A stretch of DNA of 64,000 bases from Cryptomeria japonica (lineage: Eukaryota; Streptophyta; Pinopsida; Cupressales; Cupressaceae): NCBI RefSeq assembly GCF_030272615.1, contig NW_026728916.1, positions 310,001-374,000 of the forward strand, in the 5' to 3' direction. Each line of letters begins with the position of its first letter. Within the stretch, counting starts at the first letter, position 1. The notes beneath the pieces are model-generated. The model made no database searches. It was given only the letters and a program-made list of their open reading frames with translations, and was not told where the DNA came from. Below, in pieces: positions 11,000 to 22,224 of the stretch. Position numbers and translations under genes: made by a program.

Positions 11000-11419
11000 A
11001 TGCACCTTTGGTTTTGTTTCTTCCTAAGGGGAGGAACGTTGTTCGATGTTCGTGGACTAGTTTCTTCATTATTCTACTATTTGTGGAGATTCTACATTGA
11101 GGGGTGGCTACCTAATCTCTCTTGTTCTCTCATATGCGGGGGGGGGGGGGGGGACTTTATCCTCACATAGGGTTATGTCCTTCTCATACTTCTATGAGAG
11201 TTCTCTTGTATAGTTTTCATCTCTCTTTTGGGGGAGGGTTCTTTCCCACTGGGTTTTTCTCTCTTTCCTAGCTTTGTGAGAGATTTCATTGCATTGGTTT
11301 GCATGCATTTTCTTTTAAACATGGGTACCTAACATGGCCACGTAGCCGAGACCCATCTTGCATTACTAAGTTGCATTGTAGACTTAAGTGCATTCCCCTA
11401 AGTTGCACTTAAGGGGGGG
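11000..11419 (+). other. Element A 3' noncoding region and polypurine tract
   Basis: No domain is visible. A G run lies at about 11138-11153. The region ends with 'taagggggggt' (PPT at 11410-11419) directly before the 3' LTR. Confidence 0.75.
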
Positions 11420-11876
11420 TGTTGGTGTAATTATTTATTCATCTTGGATATAATTATGCTTTACTTAAGTTTTCTTAGGATAATGCATTTCATAGTATTT
11501 TGGGTATTAGACACTTGGGTGTTTGTGCCACATTGGGATAGTGTGTTGTAGGAGATTCTCACCTTCTATGGTGTGATCTTGTTATTACTTTATCATATCC
11601 ACTTATTGTGGGATGATAATTCCACCTTCGATGGGTGATCCACCTCATGTGGAATATTTTATTGTTTCTCCTACCTACCACACCTATTTCCTACCTACCC
11701 TTGCATCTCATTGAGCCACATGTCATCATTGTGTGCTATCTTGTCTCTTAGCCTTGCCTTTATAAGAAGGATCATTTATATTGTATGTAATGATTAATGA
11801 TCCAGTTGATCAGTATTTGCTCTTGATAGAATACAATTTATTCCTATCAATATTTTGTCTCTCTATTTTCTACTTT
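11420..11876 (+). repeat. Element A 3' LTR, truncated
   Basis: Homologous to 6639-7095, starting TGTTGGTGTAAT. It loses similarity after about 11876, where the 5' LTR continues for about 20 more bases to its CA end. Confidence 0.85.
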
Positions 11877-11879
11877 TAA

Positions 11880-12190
11880 TTGAGCTCTTGATCTTGGCAA
11901 AATCTCATAGAATTGTTATATTTCATAATAAAGTCCTATAATCTTGGCATGATCTGTTTGTTCTAGGAGGCTATGAACTAAATTAATAATTTTTCTCTTT
12001 GAGTTTCTTTACAAGCTACAATAAAGAAATCTGGGTAACAAAGATATAATTAAGAAATAATGTAGTTATTTTTGTTTTCGTAAAAATCATTGAATGATCT
12101 ATTTTTTCATGTCTATTGATAGGTATTTTTAGCACAGTAAGTTATTTAATTTACCACCATATTTTATTATTGTTAGCATAGTAAGTTATT
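11880..12190 (+). repeat. Element B left terminal repeat (LTR-like, boundaries uncertain)
   Basis: This stretch recurs, diverged, at 25958-26192 continuing at 28443-28520; shared parts include 'attgaatgatctatttttt' and 'tgtctattgataggtatt'. The copies flank the decayed Copia coding region 12205-15700, as LTRs would. No clear TG/CA ends or primer binding site are visible. A small internal duplication ('agtaagttattt') lies at 12139-12196. Confidence 0.6.
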
Positions 12191-12204
12191 TCATTTACCC
12201 ATTC

Positions 12205-12715
12205 TAAAATTTGATGGAAATCATTATGATTATTTGTGCATCAAGATGATGCCATTTTTGAAAGAGAAATATTTATAGAAAATTATTGAATCAGGTTGTG
12301 TAGAGCTAGATTGGAATACACTTGTAGCCAATGATAGAATAGGTAAGACAAGGGCTAATAACAAGAGTACTCATGCATTGTTTCATATTCAAATAGCTCT
12401 AGATAAGAACCTATTTTTGATAATTGCATGGAAGACTCTACCAGAAGCTTACCAAGGCAAGTGATCGAATTAAAGTTGTCAATTTACAAAAACTAAAAAG
12501 AGAATTTGAAGATGCAAGAAACTAAAAGTGTGAGTGCCTATTGTGTGAGAATTAAAGATGGCCAATAAGATGGCTACTCATGGAGAAACTATGAATTATG
12601 AAGTTTTAATAAAAAAGGTGCTGAGAATGTCACACCAAGGTGGAACCATGTTCCCATAATCATTGAAGAAAGCATGGATTTGTCTACCCTTTAGTTGGAT
12701 CACCTAGAATTGGAT
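12205..12715 (+). pseudogene. Element B Gag fragment (Copia UBN2-type), decayed
   Basis: The translation starts KFDGNHYDYLCIKMMPFL, typical of the N-terminus of Copia gag ('the nucleic acid target is fixed in YxxWxxKM' style), and continues KIIESGCVELDW. Stops and frameshifts then accumulate, with a recognisable NKSTHALFHIQIALDKN stretch around 12360-12410. It is a very old copy: every hundred bases or so the frame is broken. It belongs with the knuckle/protease module at 12770 and the integrase remnants from 14330. Confidence 0.75.
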
Positions 12716-12769
12716 CTATAATGTTTCATAAAGAAATATTATGAGATTCATTTGGAGAAAGTGATGAAA

Positions 12770-13057
12770 AAATATTTTTTTCCAAGTTACAAGATCAAGT
12801 CCAAGGTAGAGGTCAAAATCAAAATGGTTCAAGAGAAAGAGGTAGTTTTAATAAGGAAAATATTCAATGCTATCATTGTAATAGGTATGACTACTTTGAA
12901 GGGGATTCTCAAGAACGTGATGAGACTCCTAATAATTTAATTTTATGTTATGACAAAGTTATAAATGGAAGTAAAGATGTGTGTTATTTAGATTTTGGAT
13001 GTTCTAACCACATGCTAGGAAATGATAAGCTATTTCTAGAATGGATGGATATTCATA
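12770..13057 (+). pseudogene. Element B zinc knuckle and protease module, copy 1
   Basis: Reading in one frame gives a Gln/Asn/Arg-rich linker, a degenerate knuckle (CYHCNRYDYFEGD, with the His and last Cys lost) and then a protease-like DFGCSNHMLGNDKLF, where DSGCSNHM would be expected. The same module starts again at 13058, so this part of element B is tandemly duplicated. Copy 1 is the more complete one, because copy 2 is split by a LINE insertion. Confidence 0.7.
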
Positions 13058-14100
13058 ATCAAAATGGTTCAAGAGAAAGAGGAAGATTTGATAAGAGAAA
13101 TATGCAGTGCTATCATTGTAACATATATGATGTCTGACACCTCTAAGGATGAGGAAATGGCATCGTGCTCGCCTATGAGGCCGATCCAGGAGGTCAAAAA
13201 CAACTTGGAGAAGCAATTCAATGAAATAAATGAAAAAGTAGCCATGTTGGACAATAACTATGAGGAACAGGATAGGAAGGTGAAGCATCTATGTGATGCT
13301 TTCAATGCCCTTTGCACTATCATGGATGCAGTAATGAAGAATGAGGTCTTGGGCATGATTTGTGGTCAAAGTAGATTAAACAAAATTAGGAATAAGAACG
13401 AAAAATGACCGATGAGGAGGAAGAAGATCATCAAGAGATCTGGATGTAGAATTTAGGTAAGCTTGAGTGGAACTAGAACCTGATCATGAAGGATTAATGG
13501 TCTTTTGGCTTCCTTTGTTTGTCCTTTTTTATTTTTGTTGTGTTTTGCAACTAGTGGTATTTTGGGGCCTATGTGCCAACTTTTAAAGACTTAATGCTAA
13601 TTAATTAGGCTAAGACTGGTTCATTAAAGGTTGATAGGGATAATGTTGGTAACAACATTAGTAGTATAGTTAATGGCAATAATTGCTATGATACTTTTGT
13701 TATTAGTAATAGGAATGATACTAGTATTAGTAGAAATAGTTTCAGCGGCATGAAATTTTTTTATCTTTTTTTATTAGAACTCGTATCATACTACTAGTCA
13801 TTTTATAGTTGGTGTTTAGTTAATGTTGTAATGTTGTATCTCTTTTTTCAGCCAAGGTCGCCTCCCTACTAATATAATAAAAAACATGTATGACCACTTT
13901 GAAGGGGATTGTAGAATAAAATAAGGTAATACAAGTATTCATTATCCTCAAGAAGGTCATGAGACTCCTCCTAATAATTTATTTTTATGTTATGACAAAG
14001 CTATAAATGAAGGTAAAGATGTGTGTTAAAAAAATTATAAATGCTCTAACCACATGTTAGGCAATAAGAAGTTTTTTCTTACAATTGATGAATGTTTAAA
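13058..14100 (+). pseudogene. Element B knuckle/protease module, copy 2, split by a LINE
   Basis: 13058-13130 repeats the linker and knuckle start (NQNGSRERGRFDKRNMQCYH). The module resumes at 13883 with 'accactttgaaggggattgt' and runs through a second protease-like region (CSNHMLGNKK) to about 14100. The intervening 13131-13882 is foreign. The similarity between copies 1 and 2, including 'gagactcct' and 'aataatttaattttatgttatgac', shows a tandem duplication within the element. Confidence 0.7.
13131..13882 (+). mobile_element. 5'-truncated LINE 3' end inserted in element B
   Basis: A 752-bp insertion lies between 'aacatatatga' (13120-13130) and 'aacatgtatga' (13883-13893), an 11-base target duplication with one mismatch. 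It ends in 'aatataataaaa', an A-rich LINE-like tail. Its 5' part encodes a hydrophilic coiled-coil peptide of about 90 residues, open from 13128 to 13408 (NLEKQFNEINEK, then EEQDRKVKHLCDAFNAL). A T-rich 3' untranslated region follows. No RT or RNase H is present, so the copy starts inside the last ORF of its parent. Compare fragment D at 26193-28442. Confidence 0.7.
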
Positions 14101-14329
14101 ATCCAAGAACAAGCTTGCTAATGATAAAAAATTAGAGGTTGTTGCAAAGGAGCTATGAAAATCTATAAAAAAGGATATGAAAAGTGTTAAAGACATGTTA
14201 CACTCCACAATTAAAGATTAATTTATTGAGTGTTGAACAATTGTAAGAGAAGAAGTCTAAGTTATTATTTGAAAATTAGAAACGTAGAATCTATGATAAG
14301 AATCAAGAGAATAGGGTGGTCACGTCTTT

Positions 14330-15700
14330 GCCTCAATCAAAGGATAAGATGTTCCCATTAAAATTGGGTGGATATAAAACAAGTCTTACCAATATGGAAT
14401 ATGAATATGAAAGTTGGTTGTGGCATCTCAGGTATGTGCATTTGAACTTTCATATTTTAAATATTTTTTGAAGCACACAAGAAGGTTTGTGAATGACATT
14501 CTAAATGAAAGCATGTAAAGGAGAAATTTTCAAGAGGCAATGCATGGAAGACCCATTGTCCACTTCCGTGAGTTCAGTCAGACATTTGTGGTTTTATGTA
14601 AACAAACTGTTTAGGTAAGTCATCATTTTTTTTTACTTTTATTGATGATTACTCACAAAAGTGTTGGGTTCATTTATTGAGGACCAAGGATTAAACCTCT
14701 AAGGCATTCAAGAGGTTTAAAACCCTTATGGAAAATGAAATATGGTACAAAATCAAATGATTAAGGACTGATCATGGATGAGAATTCTAATCAATTGATT
14801 TTAAAAATTGTTGTAATATGAATTATATCAACGGACAACTCACCACTACTTACACACCTAATAAAATGGAGTAAATGAAGGAAAAAACCATACAGTGGTG
14901 GAAATTGCAAGGAGTATGTTAAAAACCAAATGATTATGCAATTCGTTCTAGGGTGGTGTAGTTTCTACAATAGTGTACATTCTCAATTGCAGTCTCACTA
15001 GTGTGCTTGACATGATGACTCTTTAGGAAGCCTTGTATGATAAAAAGCTAAATATTAGTCATTTAAAAGTTTTTGGTTGTTTAGCCTATGTTCATAAAAA
15101 AGATAAAAGTTAGATCCAAGAAGTGAGTTGTACATTTTTATTGGTTATAGTGAGCAAAGTAAGTCTTATAAGTTGTATAATCCTCTCACTAATATCCTTA
15201 TTATATCAAGAGATGTGATTTTTCACAAAGGGGAAGTTTATAGCAATTCTAAAAGCCATTTTAAGATCTCAAAATCTATTTTGAATGATTTTGACCATGG
15301 TTTATGTCCATTGATATTTTAGTTTCAAGTGCTACTAATCCACCAAGTATCCCCTCATCTATTTCTTCAATTTAAAGTTTTACAAAGAAGGTAAAAAGTT
15401 TAAGTGATATTTATAAAAGGAGCACAAGACAAACACATGAAGAGAATCCACTTGATGATATAATAAATTTTCTTTTACAGTTATAAATTGACTTTTAGTC
15501 ATATTGTTTCCAAGTTGCATCCACTAATGAGGTTTAGGTGCAAGGACATAAATAAGAGATGGCTTGATTTATAGGAATTAGGATTGGGAGTTTACAAAGC
15601 TTCCAAATGTTAGGAAAAAGTTTGGTCTTAAATGGGTCTATAGATTAAGTACAACAATGATAAGAGTATGGAGAAAATATAGAGCATAGTTAGCTGCAAA
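14330..15700 (+). pseudogene. Element B integrase and start of RT, heavily decayed
   Basis: Fragments in several frames follow the Copia order. First is a pre-integrase stretch with WLWHLRYVHLNF, then integrase pieces (NGVNEGKNHTVVEIARSML). A better preserved integrase C-terminus follows (ISHLKVFGCLAYVHKK, then LYIFIGYSEQSKSYKLYNPL at about 15125-15190). Last comes the RT N-terminus (LPNVRKSFGLKWVYRL in a corrected frame around 15600-15660). RT ends after about 15700 with no YVDD and no RNase H. Stops and indels are frequent throughout. The missing 3' half of pol may have been deleted before element C inserted at 15944. Confidence 0.75.
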
Positions 15701-15943
15701 GGTTGAGTTTTCAAAGCTTCAAGATCAGAATGTGAACACTCTCTACATCAATGGGTAGTATGTTGACAAATGATGCTTTAGTACCACCACTATCTTACTC
15801 ACTTTAATTGTTAGATGCACCACTATGCAAATCATCTTGATTGCCATATGTAGTTCTAAATGTTTTGACAATAAATTCAGATTGTATTTATCATTTAACA
15901 AGCTCTATTTTTCCTTGAATCTATTGTTATATAGTGAGAATAA
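15701..15943. other. Unassigned remnant of element B next to the element C insertion site
   Basis: No domain is visible. The last five bases, AATAA (15939-15943), are duplicated at 25953-25957 on the other side of element C. Confidence 0.5.
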
Positions 15944-18031
15944 TGTTGGAGTACTAGAATTACTGAGAGGGGAGGGGGTGAATCAGTGATTAAGTCAATT
16001 TATCTCAAATTACTTTTCAATGTACTTATTAAAAAAAAAAATTAACAATGCAATAAAGAAAAAAGAACTAATCAAACATCTACACAAATGTAACACAAAA
16101 TTTCCTAAGTGGAAACCCTCTTGGAAAATAAAACCACTTGTAAAATTGGCTTCACTAGCCTTATGTAAAAATCTGATTTGTACAATGGCATCACTGGCTG
16201 AATTTGTCTCACTGATAGAGTGCTACCTCACTAGTAGTCTTTCATACAATTTAAGATACAGAGTTAGTTCTTTGTTTTCACTAAATACAATCTCTATCTT
16301 GTCATAACCTCAGAACCAGAGACATATGACCTGAACAACTACAATAGATTGTCTCTTTTTGAATAATTCCTTTGTAATAGCTTTCTCCCACCTTTTCTAT
16401 TTCTTTCACTCTCTTCTATTGAGATAAAAAAAATGAAAAACATTATCATTTTTCATTTTTTAAAAAGTGATAAACAAATAATTTCACTGAAAAACAAATA
16501 ATCTGCAATACTCTTCAAGATGAATTTACAGAATAATCAAATGTTTCTTCGAATGCCCACTTTTACAAATAATAGAAGCATATTTGCCCATAACCACCTT
16601 TATCAAAATAATACAATTTTCTTTGAATAGTCTCATACTTTTTATCAAATGCCAAAGGTATCTTCATCACATAACTTTCTGTTTGAAATAGTTCCACAAT
16701 AATCCACAAATAAGCTGAATTTTAATAACCATGAACTAGATTTTTTTAAAGTCCCGAGCCTAAACTTGGGTTAATGAAACACAATCATAAACAAGAGCAC
16801 TTAAAAAATACCCGAACCTGAATGAGGGTAACAAGTAACAAAGGCTATAACATAGACAACACTATAAAACCCAAGTATGACTATTTGTAACTAAGACTGA
16901 CTTGGCTTATCACAAATAGCAACATAAAACCCAAGTCAAAATTACTATAAATTTTATGTGAGCAACTCTTTAACAGACAATGGTTTTGGAAACAAGAAAA
17001 TAAAAAAAAGTTTAAACACATTAATATGATAAATGACAACACAAACTAAACATTTTTACTCTTAAACTTTACAAATGCCAAAACAATAAGACAAGATTTA
17101 TAAACATTCAAGATGATTAAATATAAATATTATATACTTAACCTGAGCCTAGACATTTTAGATTTTGACATTCAAGGATAGAAGTAACTATTAACAAATG
17201 ACATGACCCAGAAGAAAAAATGACTAATCAAATATTAAGGACCGAAAAACCTGAATGTCCCCTTTTTGTTTGCACTACTTAGACTTCCATCTCTTGCCAG
17301 ATTTCTACCTGAATGTTCTACTATGCTTGAGAAACTTCAACATTCTGTTTAGATTCTGTCTTTCCGCCATGATCATGTTTGGGGTTTGAGAAACCCTAAC
17401 TAAAATTGAGCCATAAAAAATATCAAATGAAAGAATAATATCCCCAATAGAGCTCGAAGCTTCATGCGAAGATATAAACCTTAACTGTGCTTTGACATCT
17501 AACGATATTTTAATGGGATTTCATTTTCCGGTTTCTTTCCACCTTATTTGCAAATGCTGATAACAAACAAAGTCAAGACTATGTAATATAAGTGCTAGAC
17601 ATGTAAGAACCTAAACTTCATAAACCTCCATTCACCTATTTTCCACATCACCTTAGCAAAAATAACATGTGTATTGGTATACTTCAAATGTGCAATGGTG
17701 AGTTCCATTCATTTTTAATGATAAAATGCCACATTGGAGTCTCATGATAAAAATTCCACATTAAAATCACATTACAACTATGACTTTATATGTGCACTAT
17801 GAATTTATATGTGCAAAGTATACCATGCATTAATCAAATATATTGACTTCAAAATGTCAAACCAAAGAAGTGCCAAACCAATATTACCATCACAATATCC
17901 TGTAATGCTTCAAAAAATAGATATGTAACCAAGATGAAGTTTGAAAAACATTATCATGTAGGCATCAGGAATCCATGTACCTGTAACATTTGTGTGTTGA
18001 CTGAAATGCCAACCAATACAGAGGTCTAACA
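15944..18031 (-). repeat. Element C 3' LTR (left copy)
   Basis: Plus-strand ends TGTTGGAGTACT and GTCTAACA. It is homologous to 23210-25952 apart from the solo LTR present only in the other copy and an apparent deletion of about 130 bases here near 16870. Confidence 0.9.
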
Positions 18032-18033
18032 AA

Positions 18034-18043
18034 CTCCCCCTTT
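18034..18043 (-). promoter_or_regulatory. Element C polypurine tract
   Basis: AAAGGGGGAG on the minus strand, two bases from the 3' LTR. It fixes the element's orientation. Confidence 0.85.
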
Positions 18044-18082
18044 GGCATTGAAATCAAACACAAAGGTTTTTGTTAAGTGCAA

Positions 18083-18185
18083 TATACCTGCTCAATAATA
18101 TAGTTGTTGATACATATCTATCCTGGAATAAATACAATATACCTACTTAGCAATATAACTTTTGATACATATCTATCCTGAAACA
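18083..18185. repeat. Two-copy tandem repeat in element C 3' noncoding region
   Basis: 'caatatacct' followed by 'gatacatatctatcctg' occurs twice with a period of about 55 bases. Confidence 0.7.
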
Positions 18186-18252
18186 AGAGAGAAAATCATC
18201 ATAGCCAATTGTACCATAAGCAAAAACTGCATGAATATTGAGTCAATAAACA

Positions 18253-18400
18253 TCTGAAACAACAATGTGCATCATGAAACTTAATATTGAGCCATGAATC
18301 TGAACCAATAATGTGCATCATGAAACTGAATACTGAGCCATGAATCTGAACCAACAATGTCCATCATGAAACTGAACACTAAGCCATGAATCTGCACCAA
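18253..18400. repeat. 46-bp tandem repeat, three copies, in element C 3' noncoding region
   Basis: 'aatgtgcatcatgaaact' (or a one-base variant) starts at 18263, 18309 and 18355, with 'gagccatgaatctgaacc' between. A partial unit precedes the first copy. It lies between the RNase H coding end and the PPT. Confidence 0.88.
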
Positions 18401-18614
18401 CCAATTATCCCCCCTTTTAACTCAATGCCAAAAGAAAGAATGGCAAGTCGCTAAAGAACCAAACAAATGCCAACAAATACTGAGGAGTATAAAAAAATGT
18501 GAGACTAAAGATAATCCCCCTTACTTCATGTTGAGGATCAAATTATGGAAGAGAAGTTGCAGAGACAACACCAAGCTTGTCTCTAAAAATCTCAAACTAT
18601 GCTTTAGGAAGTGG

Positions 18615-19112
18615 CTAAATGAAAATATCAACTACTTGAACTTTGGTGGGAACATACTCAAGACCAACATCATTAGCTTCAAATTTTTCTGTAAGAAAAT
18701 AATACCTAATATCAATATACTTTGTTCTAGAATACTGAACTAGTTTTTTAGCAATATTGATTACACTTGTGTTATCACATAGAATGGACACTAGTTTAGG
18801 GACTACCACTTCAATATCAGATATGGTTCTTACCATCCAAAGAACCTGAGTAAAACAAATAGAGGCTACGATATATTTGGACTCAATTGTTGATAATGAC
18901 ACACAATCTTGTTTCTTGTTGTGCCAAGCAAGCAACCTCCCTCCCAAGTAGAATGCACCACTTGAGGTACTTCTATCAACTAGATCCCCTGCATAATCAG
19001 CATCTGTATATGCAACTAATGCAAAATCATTTTTTTTAGGGTACCACAAGCTGAAATCAATAGTACCAACAATATATTTCAAAATTATTTTAACAACATT
19101 CAAATGAGACAC
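18615..19112 (-). pseudogene. Element C RNase H
   Basis: 165 codons open on the minus strand match the Copia RNase H module. TDADYAGDLVDRSTSSG is near residue 36, LSTIESKYIVAS follows (usual form LSTxEAEYxA), then LCDNTSVINIAKK and RTKYIDIRYYFL. These carry the first Asp, the Glu (now in ESKY), and the second Asp of the usual active site. RNase H removes the RNA strand during cDNA synthesis. The frame ends at VVDIFI without the usual ADxxTK tail, so the C-terminus is degraded. Confidence 0.9.
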
Positions 19113-19142
19113 TTTAGGTATTGATTGAAACAGAGATGCCAG

Positions 19143-19905
19143 TCAAACTAAGTGCATGATATCTGGCCAAGTTGCAACAAGATAAAGAAGACTTCCAATC
19201 ATGGATTTGTATAAAGTATGATCTACATTAGGCTTGTCAGAATCTTTTATATGTTTACAACCAGTTTCCATGGGAGTACGAACTGGTCTACAATCTGACA
19301 TCTGAAACTTTTTTAACATCGCCCTAGAATACTTAGTTTGTGAGATAAAAATACCATTTTCTAGTTGATTGATTTGCAAACCAAGAAAGAATGAAATATC
19401 ACCAAGACTTGATAAACAAGAACTACTAAAATGATATCATTTTGTGTTTTGAAATATAAATTTCTATCAACAACACCTTTAGTAAAACCCTATTCATGTA
19501 AATGAGCATCCGATTTGGATTACCAAGCTTGAGGAGCTTTCTTTATCCCATAGAGAGCCTTTTTTAATTTGTAAACACATCCTTCTATGCCTAGAATATA
19601 GAAACCATCTAGTTGTTCCATACAAACCTCTTCTGTTAAGTCACCATTCAAGAATGCAGTTTTCACATCCATTTGAAAAATCTTGAAACCTTTGTAAAAA
19701 GAATATGCACAAAAGATTCAGATAGATTCCAATCTAGCTATAGGAGCAAAGGTTTCAGCATAGTCTAAACCTTCGATTTGAGAATATCCATTGTACACTA
19801 ATTGTGCCTTGTTGCTTACAATTTTTCCTTGTTCATCTAATTTATTCCTAAAGACCCATTTTGCACCAATTACATTTTTATTTTTCAGGTCTAGGAACTA
19901 ATTCC
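19143..19905 (-). pseudogene. Element C reverse transcriptase, catalytic motif deleted
   Basis: From about 19905 downward, frames encode the RT N-terminus (KIWELVPRP), then in other frames [12 protein letters not shown] (around 19660), [17 protein letters not shown] (around 19560), and the thumb/connection part open at 19379-19143 (QTKYSRAMLKKFQM, then SMIGSLLYL). Between the palm segments the expected YVDD catalytic loop is absent: around 19430 the sequence jumps from the strand before it to the SLGDISFFLGLQI part. Together with several frameshifts and stops this makes the enzyme dead. The copy could only have been mobile before these changes. Confidence 0.85.
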
Positions 19906-20685
19906 CATATTTTATTCTTTTCTATTTGCTCAAGCTCTTCGTGCATAGCTTTTATACAACATTCATCTTTACTTGCTTCAGTATAATTTTTAGGCTCTAA
20001 TTTAGAGAGTAAAGATTAATGAACTTGTTCAACACTACCTTTTGTATTTGCCAACCACCTTCTTGTTTGAACTCCCACTGAAATATCTCTAACTACCTGA
20101 TTTGGAGGATGATTTTTCTTCAATAGCCTTGAGGATAAGTGAGTAGATGGGTATCTGCATTAATGTCACTTTGTACATTGTGATCTATTGTAAGATCAGA
20201 TTGTTTAGTAACAATTGACTCATCTAAAATCTGTGAATTTTCATCAATACTTTTTGCAACAGTTTCACCATCAGTCACTTTCAATTGTTCACTATTTTTT
20301 TCATCAACCTTAACATTGACACTTTCTACTATTCTTCTTGTTCTTTTGTTATATCACTTATAAGCTTTGTTGTGTGTAGAGTATCCCAAGAAGATACCCT
20401 CATCACACCTCGACTCAAAGCTTCCAATGCTACCATTTTCCTTCTTTATGAAACATTTATTGCTAAAAATATTGAAGTATTGAACATTTGCAATTCTTCT
20501 ATACCATAGTTCATATGGTGTATTTAATGTGTTGGTTCTATATCATAGTCTATTTAAAATATAAGGAACACTGTGCACTGCTTCCTTTTAGTATGCATTT
20601 GCAAGACCTATATTATGTAACATGTCTCTAGCCATTTATTTCATAGTCCTATTTTTTTCTCAGCAACACCATTTTGTTGTGGTGT

Positions 20686-20976
20686 TCAGGAGGAAGAATA
20701 TTGTCTCATTATACCATTTTCTTCACAATAATCCTCAAACTTCTGCGAGGTAAACTCGCCTCCTTTATCTGATCTAAGAAATTTCATTTTCAAATCAAAT
20801 TCATTTTCTACAAATTTCTTAAAGATATTGAACCTATGAAAGGCTTCATTTTTATGTCTCAAAAAGGTTACCCATGTCATATGCGTGTAGTCATCTATAA
20901 ACAACATAAAATATCTCTCATTATTCAAGGACTTATCCCGTGTTGGACCACACAAATAAATGTGTACTAACTGCAA
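20686..20976 (-). pseudogene. Element C integrase core fragment
   Basis: 96 codons hold the Copia integrase core. FIDDYTHMTWVTFLRHK carries the first catalytic Asp region and FLRSDKGGEF the second. The sequence breaks at the usual TPxxNGVxE position, where the plus strand has 'caacaccattttgttgtggtg' in a shifted frame. The Glu of the DDE triad is therefore out of frame. It would insert cDNA into the genome if complete. Confidence 0.88.
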
Positions 20977-21093
20977 AGGTTTGGTAGAGGTGTACTCTCT
21001 TGCTTTAAATATTTCTGTTGCTTGTTTACATTCCTAACTTTTCTTACAAATCTGATTTTCAGGTTTAGATAAACCATGCATCTTTCTCACATT

Positions 21094-21345
21094 CTAATTT
21101 TTACTTATTTTAATCAGATTATCATAATTGATATGATGAAACCTCCTATGCCACAATTTTGACTCATCTATTTGACTTATAAAGCAAACATTGCTTTCAT
21201 AATGATTACTTGAGTCTTCTTGAAGATAATATACATTTCTATGTGTTCTGTAGCTTGCTACAATTGTTTTACTAGACTTCTTTTGAATCCCACAACCCAA
21301 GGCAAAAAATTTAACATCAAAACCATTATCATAAATATGACTCAC
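21094..21345 (-). pseudogene. Element C pre-integrase (GAG_pre-integrase) region
   Basis: 83 codons ending LWHRRFHHINYDNLIKI, the standard LWHxRxxHxNxxxL zinc-binding motif that begins Copia integrase. It lies between the protease (21499) and the integrase core (20976), as expected. A stop at its end separates it from the rest. Confidence 0.88.
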
Positions 21346-21498
21346 ACTTAATAAATTATGAGTTAATCCCTCTGCATAATAAACATCATGAAGAGGGATA
21401 TCATTTTCAAGAAGAATAATACCTTTTCCAATAATAGGAACACAATGATCATTTTTAAATTTGACAAGACCACCCGAATAATCTTCATACTTGACAAA

Positions 21499-22116
21499 TC
21501 AACTTCTCTCACCAATCATATGATGAGAGAACCCACTGTCAAGCACCCAATAATTTCTCTTGATGGAATGCAAAACTGACTCAACAATTAATGTTTTGTT
21601 TTTAGGCTTCCATTCAAGCTTAGCCTTCTTATTTGTACTTGATCTGGATTTGAAACAATTCTTACAAAAAGTAGCTATGTGGCCTCTTTCATTGCACTTA
21701 AAACACTTAAGATTGACAAGAAAATGATAAAGATTTCCATTAACAATGTTATAGCTTGTTTTTGTCATTATATTGCAAGTATAAGCTTTATGACCAAATT
21801 GCTTGCAATTAAAACAATAACCATTAAAGATAGAAACATTATGAGAAATCTTACCCTTTCCCTTTCCAACCTCACTTAAACATTGTCCTTCATTGGAATA
21901 TGTAAGTTGATTTATCAGTTGCACAATCTTGGCTTCTAGAATATTGCACTTTAACTCCTTAGATTTAAGCTTTTCTTTAGTAACATCAAGCATCCTTTTA
22001 GTTTCCTCTTTCTCAAGAGTCAAATCAGAAATAGTTTGAATATTTTTGTGATCTTTTTCATTTAGAATAATTGAATATTTTCTTAATTTCTTGATCGCTT
22101 TGAGAGCAGATTTCAA
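21499..22116 (-). pseudogene. Element C coiled coil, two zinc knuckles and protease start
   Basis: 205 codons open on the minus strand. Residues 1-70 are Lys/Glu-rich and coiled-coil-like (EKEETKRMLDVTKEKLKSK). Two CCHC knuckles follow, CFNCKQFGHKAYTC and CFKCNERGHIATFC, at about residues 100 and 138. At the C-terminal end comes the aspartic protease site WVLDSGFSHHM. With the knuckle in the preceding gag segment the element had three CCHC knuckles split by a coiled coil, more than the single knuckle of most Copia gags. The frame is separated from upstream gag by a stop near 22160. Confidence 0.9.
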
Positions 22117-22224
22117 TTCTCCCTCAAGATCAATTTCTGACTTAGAACTTGATTGTTCTTATTTTGCACGTACTATTTCAGCCATAAAAATAATCTACTT
22201 AGTTTCATCAAAAGATTCAATTGA

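Larger units (their letters stand above)
6639..11876 (+). mobile_element. Element A: non-autonomous Ty1/Copia retrotransposon, 3' end truncated
   Basis: The 5' LTR (6639-7110) is followed by an initiator-tRNA-Met primer binding site (7113-7124), a long leader, Copia gag and a degenerate protease. Next comes a long acidic reading frame, a purine run (11412-11419) and the 3' LTR (11420-11876). The two LTRs are clearly homologous but differ at many positions. The last 20 bases or so of the 3' LTR are missing where element B begins, so no target duplication can be read. No integrase, reverse transcriptase or RNase H is present anywhere between the protease and the PPT. The element must therefore have moved using another element's enzymes. 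Confidence 0.88.

Noticed and set aside
11138-11153. Long G run as a G-quadruplex regulator
   Set aside because: A single uninterrupted G run of uncertain length; probably homopolymer slippage or assembly artefact.
18042-18614. Envelope-like ORF after RNase H in element C, as in some Sireviruses
   Set aside because: Only short frames and tandem repeats are present between RNase H and the PPT.
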